A stretch of DNA of 64,000 nt from Burkholderiales bacterium. GTDB lineage: Bacteria; Pseudomonadota; Gammaproteobacteria; Burkholderiales; SHXO01. Every line of letters starts with the position of its first letter. Positions within the stretch are counted from its first letter, which is position 1. The notes under the pieces were generated by a model. That model searched no databases and was not told the origin of the DNA. It worked only from the letters and a program-made list of their open reading frames with translations. This document shows positions 53,554 through 62,971 of the stretch, in pieces. Position numbers and translations under genes: made by a program. The stretch is taken from the NCBI GenBank assembly GCA_020854105.1, contig JADZGB010000040.1, positions 62,001-126,000 on the forward strand, read 5' to 3'.

Positions 53554-53872
53554 TCGGCTGAGAGGGACGGACGAGAAGCCTCGCCAGAGTTCGTCGAGCG
53601 CCTGCCGCACTCTTTGCGCAGGGCCATGTCGCCATCTGCGGCCATCGTAAAACCGCGTCGTTCCCTGTATGATTCGCCGCGTTGGCAACGGTGCTCGGCA
53701 AACGGTTGTTCCTGTCCTCTACTGAGCCTTCATTCGGATCTGCTTTCTCGTCGCTTCGACGCCGAGGGCAATCCGTCCCTCCGCATCTGCCGGCACCCTC
53801 TTCGATGTCCGCGGCGTACCGGCTGCGCCGCCGGACTTGCGCATCCTCACTCTGCACGGAGTCTCTGCGCTG
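53554..53872. other. Intergenic region upstream of minC
   Basis: 319 bp with no recognisable gene. A TATGAT in the middle could be a -10 for minCDE, but no matching -35 is obvious. Confidence 0.4.
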
Positions 53873-54661
53873 GTGAACCGTGTGAGCCGCAAGGCCCAAT
53901 CGTTCCGACTGCGTGGCACCACGGTGCCGGTCATCACGCTGGCGCTGAGCAGCGCCGACGAAGCCACGCTCGAAGCGGATATCGCGGCGAAGGTCCAGGA
54001 AGCGGGCGACAGCCTCGCCGGTGGACTCGCCGTCATCGATTTGTCCGCCCTGGGGGAGGCGCCGCCGCGGCTTACCTGGCTGGTGGGTCAGGTGCGTCGG
54101 TTCGGACTGCTCCCCGTCGGCGTCATCGGCCTGCGCGAGGAGCAGGCGGCCGAGGTGAGCGGATTGGGGCTCGCGCTGCTTCCGGCAACCGCTGCGAGCG
54201 CGCGCTCCGCCGAGGCAGCGCCGCGCGAGGCGCGTGCACTCAGAGACGCAGCACCCGAGGCTGCCACCGACGCGCCGGTGGAACCGAAGCCCTCTGCCGT
54301 GGCGCCCCCGGCCGGTGCCAGCATGGTGGTGGATCGGCCGGTGCGCTCCGGTCAGCGCATCTACGCACGGGGCGGCGATCTGGTGCTGCTCGCGGGCGCA
54401 AGCGCTGGCTCGGAACTGATCGCAGACGGCAACATCCACTGCTACGGCCCGCTGCGCGGACGCGCGCTGGCGGGTGCGAGCGGCGATCAGGACGCGCAGG
54501 TCTTCGCGCTCGACTTCGAGGCCGAACTGGTGTCGGTGGCGGGCGTGTACAAGGCGTTCGAGCGCCTGCCCGCCGAGGTGCGCGGCAAGGCGATCCGCGC
54601 CAGTCTCGAGACCAGGGGCGGCCAGTCGCAGATTCTGCTCAGCCCCCTGGTGGAAGGCTGA
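53873..54661 (+). CDS. minC: Septum-site determining protein MinC
   Basis: A 262-residue protein with an N-terminal FtsZ-inhibiting domain (FRLRGTTVPVITLAL), a variable Ala/Pro linker (about residues 120-160) and the C-terminal beta-helix (RSGQRIYARGGDLVLLA, IHCYGPLRGRALAGASGD) that binds MinD. It starts at a GTG; a second GTG nine bases later is possible. First gene of minCDE. Confidence 0.93.
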   Translation: MNRVSRKAQSFRLRGTTVPVITLALSSADEATLEADIAAKVQEAGDSLAGGLAVIDLSALGEAPPRLTWLVGQVRRFGLLPVGVIGLREEQAAEVSGLGLALLPATAASARSAEAAPREARALRDAAPEAATDAPVEPKPSAVAPPAGASMVVDRPVRSGQRIYARGGDLVLLAGASAGSELIADGNIHCYGPLRGRALAGASGDQDAQVFALDFEAELVSVAGVYKAFERLPAEVRGKAIRASLETRGGQSQILLSPLVEG

Positions 54662-54704
54662 GCGCAGCAAACGCAACGGCAGAACAACCCGAGAGACCGC
54701 ACGC

Positions 54705-55526
54705 ATGAGTGAAACCAGAATAGTGGTCGTGACCTCCGGCAAGGGAGGGGTGGGCAAGACCACCACCAGCGCCAGCTTCGCCAGCGGGCTGGCACTGCGC
54801 GGCCACAAGACCGCGGTGGTGGACTTCGACGTGGGCTTGCGCAACCTCGACCTGATCATGGGCTGCGAGCGCCGCGTCGTGTACGACTTCGTGAACGTGA
54901 TCAACCAGGAGGCGAGCCTCAACCAGGCGTTGATCAAGGACAAGCACAGCGAGAACCTGTTCGTGCTGCCCGCCAGCCAGACGCGCGACAAGGACGCGCT
55001 GAAGGAGGAGGGCGTCGAGCGCGTCCTCAACGACATGCGTACGATGGGCTTCGAATACATCGTGTGCGACTCGCCCGCGGGCATCGAGCACGGAGCGGTG
55101 ATGGCGCTGACCTTCGCCGACGACGCCATCATCGTGACCAACCCGGAGGTCAGTTCCGTGCGCGACTCGGACCGCATCCTGGGCATCCTGCAGGCGAAGT
55201 CGCGCCGCGCCAAGGAGGGTCGCGAGCCGGTCAAGGAACATTTGCTGCTTACACGCTACGCACCCAAGCGGGTGGACACCGGAGAGATGCTCTCGCACGA
55301 GGACGTGCGCGACCTGCTCAAGATTCCGCTGCTGGGCGTGATCCCGGAATCGGAGGCGGTGCTGCATGCTTCCAACCAGGGCCAGCCTGCCATCCACATG
55401 CAGGACCAGCCGGTGGCGCAGGCCTACCAGGACGTGGTGGCGCGCTTCCTCGGCGAGGAGATTCCGTTGCGCTTCACCACGGCGGAGAAGCGTGGCCTGC
55501 TGCAGCGCCTGTTCGGAGGTAAATGA
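54705..55526 (+). CDS. minD: Septum-site determining ATPase MinD
   Basis: A 273-residue ParA/MinD ATPase with the deviant Walker A GKGGVGKTT, switch regions VVDFDVGLRNLD and CDSPAGIE, and the C-terminal amphipathic membrane-targeting helix (KRGLLQRLFGGK). It recruits MinC and oscillates with MinE. Forty-three bases from minC; overlaps minE. Confidence 0.97.
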   Translation: MSETRIVVVTSGKGGVGKTTTSASFASGLALRGHKTAVVDFDVGLRNLDLIMGCERRVVYDFVNVINQEASLNQALIKDKHSENLFVLPASQTRDKDALKEEGVERVLNDMRTMGFEYIVCDSPAGIEHGAVMALTFADDAIIVTNPEVSSVRDSDRILGILQAKSRRAKEGREPVKEHLLLTRYAPKRVDTGEMLSHEDVRDLLKIPLLGVIPESEAVLHASNQGQPAIHMQDQPVAQAYQDVVARFLGEEIPLRFTTAEKRGLLQRLFGGK

Positions 55527-55795
55527 TGTCTCTGCTCAGGGCGCTGTTCCGGTCGAAGTCGCAGTCAGCCGCTGTAGCCAAGGACCGTCTGCAGGTGCTG
55601 ATCGCGAGCGAGCGCAGCAGCGGTACGCCGGCGGAATGGCTGCCGCGTCTGCAGAAGGACCTGATCGAGGTGATCGGGCGCTACGTGCCGGTGAGTCCCG
55701 GCGCGGTGAAGGTGGAGATGGAGCGCGGCGACAACCTCGATGTGCTGGAGATCAATATCGTCTTGCCAGAGCGGGCAGGGAAGGCTGCAAGCTAG
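55523..55795 (+). CDS. minE: Cell division topological specificity factor MinE
   Basis: A 90-residue protein with an N-terminal membrane/MinD-binding helix (LLRALFRSKSQSAAVAKDRL) and a C-terminal dimerisation domain (LPRLQKDLIEVIGRYV). It overlaps minD by ATGA; ATG 55526 is equally possible. Confidence 0.95.
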   Translation: MMSLLRALFRSKSQSAAVAKDRLQVLIASERSSGTPAEWLPRLQKDLIEVIGRYVPVSPGAVKVEMERGDNLDVLEINIVLPERAGKAAS

Positions 55796-55843
55796 GTTGC
55801 GGACCCTGCCGTCGAAGGAAGTGCAGTCGAGGAGGAAGCCGTC

Positions 55844-56071
55844 ATGACTGATCGCCAGTATCTTGCACTGCGCCGTTCCACCCATCCCGTTCAGGATCCC
55901 GCGCCGCGGGCCGAAGGCAGCCAGTGGCGTTGTCGCCGCAGCTCGGACTGGGTGGCGCGCACGGCCGACGTGCGCCGCGAGGACGTCCTGATGGAACTCC
56001 TGGACGATGCGCACTCGCGCATCCGGGAACTGGAAGTGGCGCTCGAGCGCTGCGTGGCGCGCAGCCTCTGA
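55844..56071 (+). CDS. Small hypothetical protein
   Basis: A 75-residue protein with a basic N-terminus and a C-terminal helix (REDVLMELLDDAHSRIRELE), preceded by a strong GAGGAGGAAG ribosome site. It is 48 bp after minE and 22 bp before the FecR-like gene. No family recognised. Confidence 0.55.
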   Translation: MTDRQYLALRRSTHPVQDPAPRAEGSQWRCRRSSDWVARTADVRREDVLMELLDDAHSRIRELEVALERCVARSL

Positions 56072-56093
56072 CGCCATCGGATCCGGGAGCGTT

Positions 56094-57182
56094 ATGCTGA
56101 AGCGCGTCGCGCTGGCAGCTGCGCTGCTGCTGCTCGGCGGCAACATCGCATCCGCGGCGCCGGCCGCCGAGGTCGTGTTCGCGTTCGGCGAGGTGCGCGC
56201 CAGCGTAGGGGACGAGTCGCGCACCCTGCGCAAGGGCGATTCGATCGACGAATCCGAGACCGTCACCACCGGTGCGGGCGGTCGGGTGCAACTGCGCTTC
56301 AAGGACGGCGCCTTCGTCGCCCTGCAGCCCGCCTCCAGCCTGCGCGTGGACCGCTACCGCCATGTCGGGAAAGGCGACGCCGAGGACAGCGTATGGCTTT
56401 CCTTTCTCCAGGGCGGACTGCGCACGCTTAGTGGCGCGGTCGGAAAAGAGGATCCCAAGGCCTACCGCATGGACAGCCCGGTGGCCACCATCGGCATCCG
56501 CGGCACCGGCTACGCGCTCGATCTTGGCGACGGGCTGCTCGGCAGCGTGAGCGAGGGCGCGGTCGAGGTGTGCAATGCGGGCGGGTGCGGCATCTTCGGC
56601 ACCGGCGAGGCGTTCGAAGTGCGTACGCTGTCCGAGCCGCCGCGACGCACCGAACGACGCCTCACGCTGCAGGCGCCACCCGCGCGCGCGACAGCATCCA
56701 CCACGCAGTCGGAGTCCGAGTCGGGTGCCGGCGCCGCAGCCGGACCCGATGAAGCACGCAACGAGCGATCGGATGCGAAGCAGGGTGTGGCGCAGATCGC
56801 GCTGCCACCGCCGATAGTGCATGCTCGAGACGGCGAGGCAGGCGCAGGCACCGCGAGAGCGAAGGCGCGTCCCGGCCTGCAGACGGGCGCGCCGATCTCG
56901 GGTGCAGGCACGGCACCCCTGCAAAGCAACGATCCGGCGGCGTCGCATGCGCCGATCGAGAAGCTGCCGGCCGGACCGCCGGTAAAGCTCGACACGTCCG
57001 CGGGTGCGCCGGGAGGCGGCTCGAGCGGTGGCGGAAACGCGGGCGGCGGCAATTCCGGCGGTGGTGGTGGCGGCGGCGGTGGTGGTCCGGGTGGAGGCTC
57101 AGGCGGCTCACCGGGCAAATCCGGCAGTGCGCCGGGCCACAACAAGACCTTCCTGCCCCCGGGGCAGTTCAAGAAGCAATAG
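56094..57182 (+). CDS. Exported FecR-domain protein with Gly-rich tail
   Basis: A 362-residue protein with a signal peptide (ALLLLGGNIASAAP) and a FecR domain (residues about 25-150: VGDESRTLRKGDSIDESETV, VQLRFKDGAFVALQPASSLR, SPVATIGIRGTGYAL), then a disordered linker and a Gly-run. It has no N-terminal sigma-factor-binding helix or transmembrane anchor, and no FecA/FecI is nearby, so it is not a classical anti-sigma; probably a surface or periplasmic scaffold protein. Confidence 0.85.
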   Translation: MLKRVALAAALLLLGGNIASAAPAAEVVFAFGEVRASVGDESRTLRKGDSIDESETVTTGAGGRVQLRFKDGAFVALQPASSLRVDRYRHVGKGDAEDSVWLSFLQGGLRTLSGAVGKEDPKAYRMDSPVATIGIRGTGYALDLGDGLLGSVSEGAVEVCNAGGCGIFGTGEAFEVRTLSEPPRRTERRLTLQAPPARATASTTQSESESGAGAAAGPDEARNERSDAKQGVAQIALPPPIVHARDGEAGAGTARAKARPGLQTGAPISGAGTAPLQSNDPAASHAPIEKLPAGPPVKLDTSAGAPGGGSSGGGNAGGGNSGGGGGGGGGGPGGGSGGSPGKSGSAPGHNKTFLPPGQFKKQ

Positions 57183-57204
57183 CAGAGCGCTTGCCGTTCT
57201 GGGT

Positions 57205-57350
57205 TCCTCGTCGTCCCGGCGAGAAAGCCGGAACCCAGGAATTGGAAGTGGACAGCCCGCTCTGCTCACGCTGGATGCCGGCCTCCGCCGCCATGACGGC
57301 AGATCGGGCGCTGGATGTCAGCTTCCGCCGGCATGATGGAAGCCCGGACC
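57205..57350. repeat. Dispersed palindromic repeats
   Basis: Three or four degenerate units (CGTCCCGGCGAGAAAGCCGG, GGATGCCGGCCTCCGCCGCC, CAGCTTCCGCCGGCATGATG) fill the gap between the convergent FecR and cls genes. No gene seen. Confidence 0.65.
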
Positions 57351-57358
57351 CAGGCATT

Positions 57359-58816
57359 TCACGGATCTGCGCTGGTGCGGTGGCGATTCTGCCCCTCCGC
57401 CTGCGCTGCCGCTTCCTGCTGCACCCGCCGGCGGATGCGCCAGGCGCGCAACACCAGCGTCGCGCCCAGCCAACTCAGCAGCAGCGCTACCGGAATCGCC
57501 AGCGCGCGCGGAAAGAACACCCCCAGCACCGCGACCACCAGGAATCCCGCACCGAACTTTGCCATCGTCACCGCTTCCGACCCGGTCAGCACCCGTCGGT
57601 TGGTGAGCGCAGCGCCGACGGTGTTCCCGATGCGCAGCGCGCTGGCCGCTGCCCGGCTCGCGCTGCCGCGCAGCGGCTGGAGATTCACGCGGCGCTGCTC
57701 GCGCGGGCGGATCTTGCGGTGGCTGAGCACGATCTCGGTGGACATCGTCAGATCGCGCACGTACATCTCTTGCATCTGCCGTCCGAAGTCGTTGTCGTAG
57801 ACCGCGAGATCCAGCTCGTAGTTGGCGAGCCAGCTCGACACATTCAGGTTCGAGGAACCGACACGGGCCCAGCGGCCGTCGGCGACCGAGGTCTTGGCGT
57901 GCAGCATGCTGCCGTTCCACTCGAACACGCGCACACCCGCTTCCAGCAGCGGGCGGTAGCCCGCGCGCGTGAAGGCCTGTGTGACGGGCAGGTCGCTGGA
58001 TCCGGGCACCAGCAGGCGCACGTCCACCCCGTCGTGCGCGGCTGCCCGCAGCGCTTCGACGTAGGGCGGCGTGCCGACGTAGTAGGCATCCGTCAGCCAC
58101 AGCGTGTGGCGCGCGACCGTGGCGATGAAGTGGTCGAGGCGATAGAGGCCGCCGCGGTTCGGTTCGCTCGCGACCACCATGACGCTCACATTGCCTGCCG
58201 TCGGGGAGGCGTCGGCGAGAGGCAAGCCCGCGTCATCGGGCCCGATGGCCTTCCATACACGCAGGAAGGCGCGCTCGATCTCGGGTACCGATGGCCCCCG
58301 GATCTCGACGCCCGTGTCGCGCCACGGCTCGATGCCGCGCTGGGCGCTGCCGGCCCACCGCCTGGCGATGCACAGGCCGGATACGAACGCGACCTCGCCA
58401 TCCACCGAGACCGTCTTGCGGTGATCGCGGGTGAGCAGGCCGAACGGGCTGTAGAAACGCGGGGGATTGAAGCAGCGCACTTCGCCGCCGGCCTCCTCCA
58501 GCGGTCGGAACAGGCGGCCGGAGAAGGGCGAGCCCAGCCAGTCGTAGATCAGGCGCACGCGAACGCCCTCGCGCGCCTTCTTCGCGAGCGCCTCGACGAA
58601 CTGCCGTCCGACCTCGTCCTTGCCGATGATGTAGTTCTCGAACAGGACATAGCGGCGCGCCTCGGCGATGGCCTCGAGCCAGGCCGGATAGTTCTCGGTG
58701 GAATCGCGCAGGATGCGCACGCAGTTCCCGGAAACGAGCGGTGCCCCGCCGGTGCGGGTGATCCCCTGCTCGGCGAGGTCGCGCTCGAACTCGATCAGCG
58801 TCGCGTTCGGGTTCAT
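57359..58816 (-). CDS. clsB: Cardiolipin synthase, ClsB type
   Basis: A 485-residue protein with two HKD phospholipase-D motifs (DHRKTVSVDGEVAF and LHAKTSVADGRWARVGSSNLN) and two C-terminal hydrophobic segments. The order and spacing match ClsB, which makes cardiolipin or transfers phosphatidyl groups. Unlike the related broken gene at 24.4 kb, this copy is intact. Confidence 0.92.
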   Translation of the reverse strand: MNPNATLIEFERDLAEQGITRTGGAPLVSGNCVRILRDSTENYPAWLEAIAEARRYVLFENYIIGKDEVGRQFVEALAKKAREGVRVRLIYDWLGSPFSGRLFRPLEEAGGEVRCFNPPRFYSPFGLLTRDHRKTVSVDGEVAFVSGLCIARRWAGSAQRGIEPWRDTGVEIRGPSVPEIERAFLRVWKAIGPDDAGLPLADASPTAGNVSVMVVASEPNRGGLYRLDHFIATVARHTLWLTDAYYVGTPPYVEALRAAAHDGVDVRLLVPGSSDLPVTQAFTRAGYRPLLEAGVRVFEWNGSMLHAKTSVADGRWARVGSSNLNVSSWLANYELDLAVYDNDFGRQMQEMYVRDLTMSTEIVLSHRKIRPREQRRVNLQPLRGSASRAAASALRIGNTVGAALTNRRVLTGSEAVTMAKFGAGFLVVAVLGVFFPRALAIPVALLLSWLGATLVLRAWRIRRRVQQEAAAQAEGQNRHRTSADP

Positions 58817-58870
58817 GCCCGCAATGGTACGGCATCAGAGGAGCCGACCCGGAAAGCAGGCAAGGGCCGG

Positions 58871-58899
58871 TTGGATGGGCGGTCGGAGTTTGCTACAAT
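58871..58899 (+). promoter_or_regulatory. Promoter of tRNA-Arg
   Basis: -35 TTGGAT (58871-58876), 17-bp spacer, -10 TACAAT (58894-58899), 12 bases before the tRNA. Confidence 0.75.
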
Positions 58900-58911
58900 G
58901 CGCCCCGTTGC

Positions 58912-58988
58912 GCGCCCGTAGCTCAGTTGGATAGAGTACTTGGCTACGAACCAAGGGGTCGGGCGTTCGAATCGCTCCGGGCGCGCCA
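58912..58988 (+). tRNA. tRNA-Arg (anticodon ACG)
   Basis: 77 bases, acceptor GCGCCCG/CGGGCGC, discriminator G, encoded CCA. The anticodon stem CTTGG/CCAAG encloses CTACGAA, giving ACG (read as ICG after editing by TadA). The T loop is TTCGAAT. Confidence 0.95.
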
Positions 58989-58996
58989 ATAGAACA

Positions 58997-59034
58997 AACG
59001 GTTAGCAGCTTGCGTTGCTAGCCGTTTTTCTTTT
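58997..59034 (+). terminator. Rho-independent terminator after tRNA-Arg
   Basis: AACGGTTAGCA and TGCTAGCCGTT form an 11-bp stem with one G-U pair, followed by TTTCTTTT. Confidence 0.9.
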
Positions 59035-59073
59035 CTGGGCTAATTATGCATCGTCAAACGGGTGCCATCACGC

Positions 59074-59454
59074 CTACGCGAGGTCCTCGTGAATGCAGAG
59101 GTAGTTGCCCTCGGTGTCCTTGAACCACGCGGCTTTTTCGGATCCGAGGACACAGACGTGATCCACGGTCTCGAGGCCGGGCAGGTCGTAGTCTTCGAAG
59201 ATCACACCTGCCCGTTCCAACTCGGCAATTGTCCTGGTGATGTCGGTGACGCGAAAGCTGATCGCGGTGTGCTCGGCCCTTGTTCCTTCCGGCTTGGGAA
59301 ACAAGGCCAGGACGCTGCCACCGACGGCATACTCGAACTTCCCGTCGGGTTTGAAGTTGCCCGCTGTCAAGCCAAGGCACCCTTCGTAGAAGGTACGGGC
59401 GCGGGCCATGTCCTTTACGGGAAGCATGGTGGTCACCGAGGTGTCGTTCAGCAT
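59074..59454 (-). CDS. VOC-superfamily (glyoxalase/bleomycin-resistance-like) protein
   Basis: A 126-residue protein of two beta-alpha-beta-beta-beta modules (MLPVKDMARARTFYEGCLGL at the start; ISFRVTDITRTIAELERAGV in the second). Metal-ligand residues of true glyoxalase I are not clearly conserved, so the activity is open. AAGGGAGAGC precedes ATG 59454. Confidence 0.88.
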   Translation of the reverse strand: MLNDTSVTTMLPVKDMARARTFYEGCLGLTAGNFKPDGKFEYAVGGSVLALFPKPEGTRAEHTAISFRVTDITRTIAELERAGVIFEDYDLPGLETVDHVCVLGSEKAAWFKDTEGNYLCIHEDLA

Positions 59455-59661
59455 ATGCTCTCCCTTCGCTCGTACTCTCCTTTTGCCTGGCCCGGCTGCC
59501 ATGGAGTCAACGATAATCGAGACTCGTCCAGGCGACAACGATTAGCCGATCGACCCGGGTTATAGAACCCTCCCCGGCGGGGCAGCCGGTTTCTGTCGTT
59601 CTAGAATATGCCGCGCGCAGGGCAACGCGGGTGCCTGGCGTATCGACCAGGGAGGACGCTC

Positions 59662-60252
59662 ATGAGCAACACCTATCATGTCGGAATGCGTCAGTTGCAG
59701 GACCGCTTCGGTACCCGGCTGCTGGCAGATCGGCTTGACGAGCGGCTCGGTCGGAGCACATTCACCGCGGAAGATCGCGCCTTCGTGGAAAGCCGCCCGA
59801 TGTTCTTCTTCGCCAGTGCCGACGCTCGGGGACAGCCGGATTGCTCGTACAAGGGCGGTGATCCGGGGTTCGTGCGAATCACTGCCGACGACGAGCTGGC
59901 GTTTCCGAGCTACGACGGAAACGGAATGTTCCGCAGTCTGGGCAATGTGCTGGTCAACGCGGCTGTGGGACTGCTCTTCATCGACTTCGAGAGTCCAAGA
60001 AGACTGCGAGTGAACGGCGTTGCCCGTATTGCCGACGATGACGACCTGCTCGGTATCTTCACCGGCGCGCAACTCGTGGTGCGCGTGCGTGCCGGGCGCA
60101 TTTTTCCGAACTGCTCGCGTTACATCCACTCCAGCACGTCCGCCACGCCGTCGCCCTACGTGCCGCGGTCCGGTCATACCCCGCCAGTCCCGAAGTGGAA
60201 GAGCATGGAGATGTTCGCCGACGTCCTGCCCCCGGACCCGGGTTCCAGGTGA
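59662..60252 (+). CDS. Pyridoxamine 5'-phosphate oxidase-like flavin-binding protein
   Basis: A 196-residue split-barrel protein of the PNPOx-like group (FVESRPMFFFASADARGQPD, YKGGDPGFVRI, DGNGMFRSLGNVLVN). Members bind FMN or F420-like cofactors. Start at ATG 59662 after GGGAGGA. Single gene, promoter not evident. Confidence 0.88.
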   Translation: MSNTYHVGMRQLQDRFGTRLLADRLDERLGRSTFTAEDRAFVESRPMFFFASADARGQPDCSYKGGDPGFVRITADDELAFPSYDGNGMFRSLGNVLVNAAVGLLFIDFESPRRLRVNGVARIADDDDLLGIFTGAQLVVRVRAGRIFPNCSRYIHSSTSATPSPYVPRSGHTPPVPKWKSMEMFADVLPPDPGSR

Positions 60253-60309
60253 CCGGGGGTCCAGCACGATCACGCCGCTTCCATCAGACGCAGCCGCCCA
60301 GCCTCGCGA

Positions 60310-62382
60310 TTACAAAGGCACGCGGCGCAGCAGCTGGGCGTTGATGGCGACGATGATCGTGCTCAGCGACATCAGCACCGCGCCGGCCGCTGGAGACAGC
60401 AGCACGCCCCACGGCGCGAGCACGCCCGCCGCGAGGGGAATCGCGACGATGTTGTAGCCGGCCGCCCACCACAGGTTCTGTACCATCTTGCGATAGCTCG
60501 CACGCGACAGATTGACGATGCGCGCTACATCACGCGGGTCGCTGCGCACCAGGACGATGTCCCCGGCCTCGACTGCCACATCCGTCCCCGCACCAATGGC
60601 GACGCCGACGTCCGCGGTGACCAGCGCTGGCGCGTCGTTCACGCCGTCGCCGACCATTGCGACCCGCTTGCCCTGTCGCTGCAGCCGCTCGATCTCGGAT
60701 GCCTTGTCCCGCGGCAGTACTTCGGCGAGCACGGTGTCGATACCCACGTCGCGTGCCACCGCCTCGGCCACGACACGCGCGTCACCCGTCATCATGACCA
60801 CCTCGAGTCCGGCGTCGTGCAGGCGCCGCACGGCCTCGGCGGACTCGGGACGCGAAGCATCCGCGACCGCGAATGCCGCAAGGATCGCGCTGCCTTCGAT
60901 CAGATAGACCACTCCTTGCCCGCGTGCCGAGGCAGCCTCCGCGAAGGGTGCGAGCTCGGGCGGAGGCGTGACGCCAAGGCTCGCGAGCAGGTTCGGACCA
61001 CCGACCGCGAGTTCACGCCCCTGTATCTTCGCACGCACGCCGCGCCCGGGAAGTGCATCGAATGCATCGGCGGCCGGGGCCGTGATGCCGCGCTCCGTGG
61101 CGCTGTGCACGATGGCACGGGCGACCGGATGCTCGGCGTCGTGCTCCACTGCGGCCGCCAGCCGCAGTGCCTCGTCCTCGGACAGATTTCCGGCAGTCCG
61201 TAGCGCCACCACACGATGCTCGCCGAGCGTAAGCGTACCGGTCTTGTCGAAGACAACGGTGGTGAGATTGCGCGCCTGTTCGAGCCCGCGTCGGTCCCGG
61301 ACGAGAAGCCCCGCGCGCGCGCCGAGTGTCGTCGATATCGCCAGCACGAGAGGCACCGCCAGGCCGAGCGCATGCGGGCAGGCGATGACGAGAACGGTGA
61401 CGAGTCGCTCGATGGCGGTCGTGGCTGCTGCGCCCGCGATCATCCAGGCCGCGAACGTCGCTGCCCCTGCACCCAGCGCGATCCAGGTGAGCAGGGAGGC
61501 GGCCCGGTCGGCCAGCGCCTGTGCCCGCGAGCGGGAGCTCTGCGCCTTCTCGACCAGCCGCATGATGCCTGCAAGCGCGGTGCGCTCGCCAGTGCCGGTG
61601 ACCTCGGCACGCAGTGAGCCCGCTCCGTTCACCGTGCCGGCAATCACCCTGGAGCCTTCGCGCTTGCCTACCGGTACCGACTCTCCGGTGATCATCGCCT
61701 CGTCGACGCCGCTCTCGCCCGAGCGAACGATGCCGTCGGCCGGGATCCGCGCCCCCGGACGCACGAGGACGATATCGCCTTCGCGCAGTTGCGACACCGG
61801 GACCTCATCCACATGCTCGGCATCGCCTTCGACGCGCACGCGCAGCGCCTTGTCCGGAAGCAGCCTGGCCAGTTCGCCGAGCGCCCCCTGCGCCTGGATG
61901 ATCGCACGCATCTCCAGCCAATGACCGAGCAGCATGACGGTGACGAGCGTTGCCAGCTCTTCCCATAGCGGCATGCCGGGGAAGCCGAGTGTGACTGCCG
62001 CGCTGAATACGAACGCGACGGTGATTGCCAGCGCGATCAGCGTCATCATTCCGGGCAGCCTGTCCCTGATCTCGCGTGCGGCGCCCTGCAGGAACGGCCA
62101 GCCGCCGTACGCGAATACGGCCGTTCCCAGTACCGGTGGGATCCATGCGGCACCGGGCAGGTGTGGCGGCGTATAGGCAAGGAGCCGCGGGAGCACGTGG
62201 CCCCAGATCAGGATCGGGACGGTGAGGGCGAGCGAAAGCCAGAACTTGCCGCGGAACATGGAGACGCTATGCCCGGCGTGCCGGTCGTGCGCATGCACTT
62301 CATGTGCGTGATGATGCGTGGAGTCGCCGGTCGCGTCGTGGGCGGGGTCATGCCGCACGTGATCGTGGGAGGGGCGGCTCAT
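60310..62382 (-). CDS. copB: Heavy-metal P-type ATPase, CopB (CPH) type
   Basis: A 690-residue pump. The N-terminus is His-rich (residues 1-40) instead of a CxxC domain. The transport motif in helix 6 is CPHALG (CPH, not CPC), the hallmark of the P1B-3 CopB group exporting Cu or Ag. [13 protein letters not shown] and [11 protein letters not shown] are intact. It exports metal from the cytoplasm. It is 35 bp downstream of the HPF-like gene. Confidence 0.92.
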   Translation of the reverse strand: MSRPSHDHVRHDPAHDATGDSTHHHAHEVHAHDRHAGHSVSMFRGKFWLSLALTVPILIWGHVLPRLLAYTPPHLPGAAWIPPVLGTAVFAYGGWPFLQGAAREIRDRLPGMMTLIALAITVAFVFSAAVTLGFPGMPLWEELATLVTVMLLGHWLEMRAIIQAQGALGELARLLPDKALRVRVEGDAEHVDEVPVSQLREGDIVLVRPGARIPADGIVRSGESGVDEAMITGESVPVGKREGSRVIAGTVNGAGSLRAEVTGTGERTALAGIMRLVEKAQSSRSRAQALADRAASLLTWIALGAGAATFAAWMIAGAAATTAIERLVTVLVIACPHALGLAVPLVLAISTTLGARAGLLVRDRRGLEQARNLTTVVFDKTGTLTLGEHRVVALRTAGNLSEDEALRLAAAVEHDAEHPVARAIVHSATERGITAPAADAFDALPGRGVRAKIQGRELAVGGPNLLASLGVTPPPELAPFAEAASARGQGVVYLIEGSAILAAFAVADASRPESAEAVRRLHDAGLEVVMMTGDARVVAEAVARDVGIDTVLAEVLPRDKASEIERLQRQGKRVAMVGDGVNDAPALVTADVGVAIGAGTDVAVEAGDIVLVRSDPRDVARIVNLSRASYRKMVQNLWWAAGYNIVAIPLAAGVLAPWGVLLSPAAGAVLMSLSTIIVAINAQLLRRVPL

Positions 62383-62416
62383 CTGCGTTCAACGCACGCT
62401 GGCGCGAAGTCGCCAA

Positions 62417-62863
62417 CTACGCCGTAGACCGCTTGCGCCGCTTCTGTACAGCGCGCCTCACCGCGACGGCGGCGCGACTGAGCGCACGATCGATTGCGGC
62501 CTGAAGCGATGCATTCTGTTCCTCGATGACGACGCTCGGTAGTGCACTCAGGACCACCTTGATGCGACATACCTTGTCCACGCCACCGCGCGGTCCGTTC
62601 ACGTCCTCGACCCGCACGCTGACGCGCTCGATCGAGTGCGCAAACTTACCGAGCTTCATGCCGAGTTTGCGGCGTATGTAAGCGCGACTGTCGGGGTCGA
62701 GCGCGCGATCGACCGAACGGATGTAAGCGGGTATGAGCGCGGTGGGAGTGCGGCCGCTGGCCCGCTTGATCGGCCGAGGCACGTAGGATGCCATCGGGAC
62801 ACGCTTCACACTCGGGGCACGCTTGACACTGCCCGTACCGCGACTCCGCGTTGTCTTGCGCAT
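62417..62863 (-). CDS. HPF/RaiA-like ribosome-associated protein with basic extensions
   Basis: A 148-residue protein. The core (YIRRKLGMKLGKFAHSIERV, VRVEDVNGPRGG, CRIKVVLSALPSVVIEE) follows the HPF/RaiA beta-alpha-beta-beta-beta-alpha pattern; it has an unusual Arg/Lys-rich N-terminal extension of about 45 residues and a basic tail. It probably binds ribosomes in stress or stationary phase. A GAGGA ribosome site precedes ATG 62863. Confidence 0.78.
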   Translation of the reverse strand: MRKTTRSRGTGSVKRAPSVKRVPMASYVPRPIKRASGRTPTALIPAYIRSVDRALDPDSRAYIRRKLGMKLGKFAHSIERVSVRVEDVNGPRGGVDKVCRIKVVLSALPSVVIEEQNASLQAAIDRALSRAAVAVRRAVQKRRKRSTA

Positions 62864-62971
62864 GAGTTCGTCCTCGAGATAGCCGGGCGCTTGACCGCTG
62901 GTAAGCATCGATGCCTGGCATACGTCGTCACAGGGTCGACTTCGAAACCGCCGAGGTCCCGGCGGCGCTGA

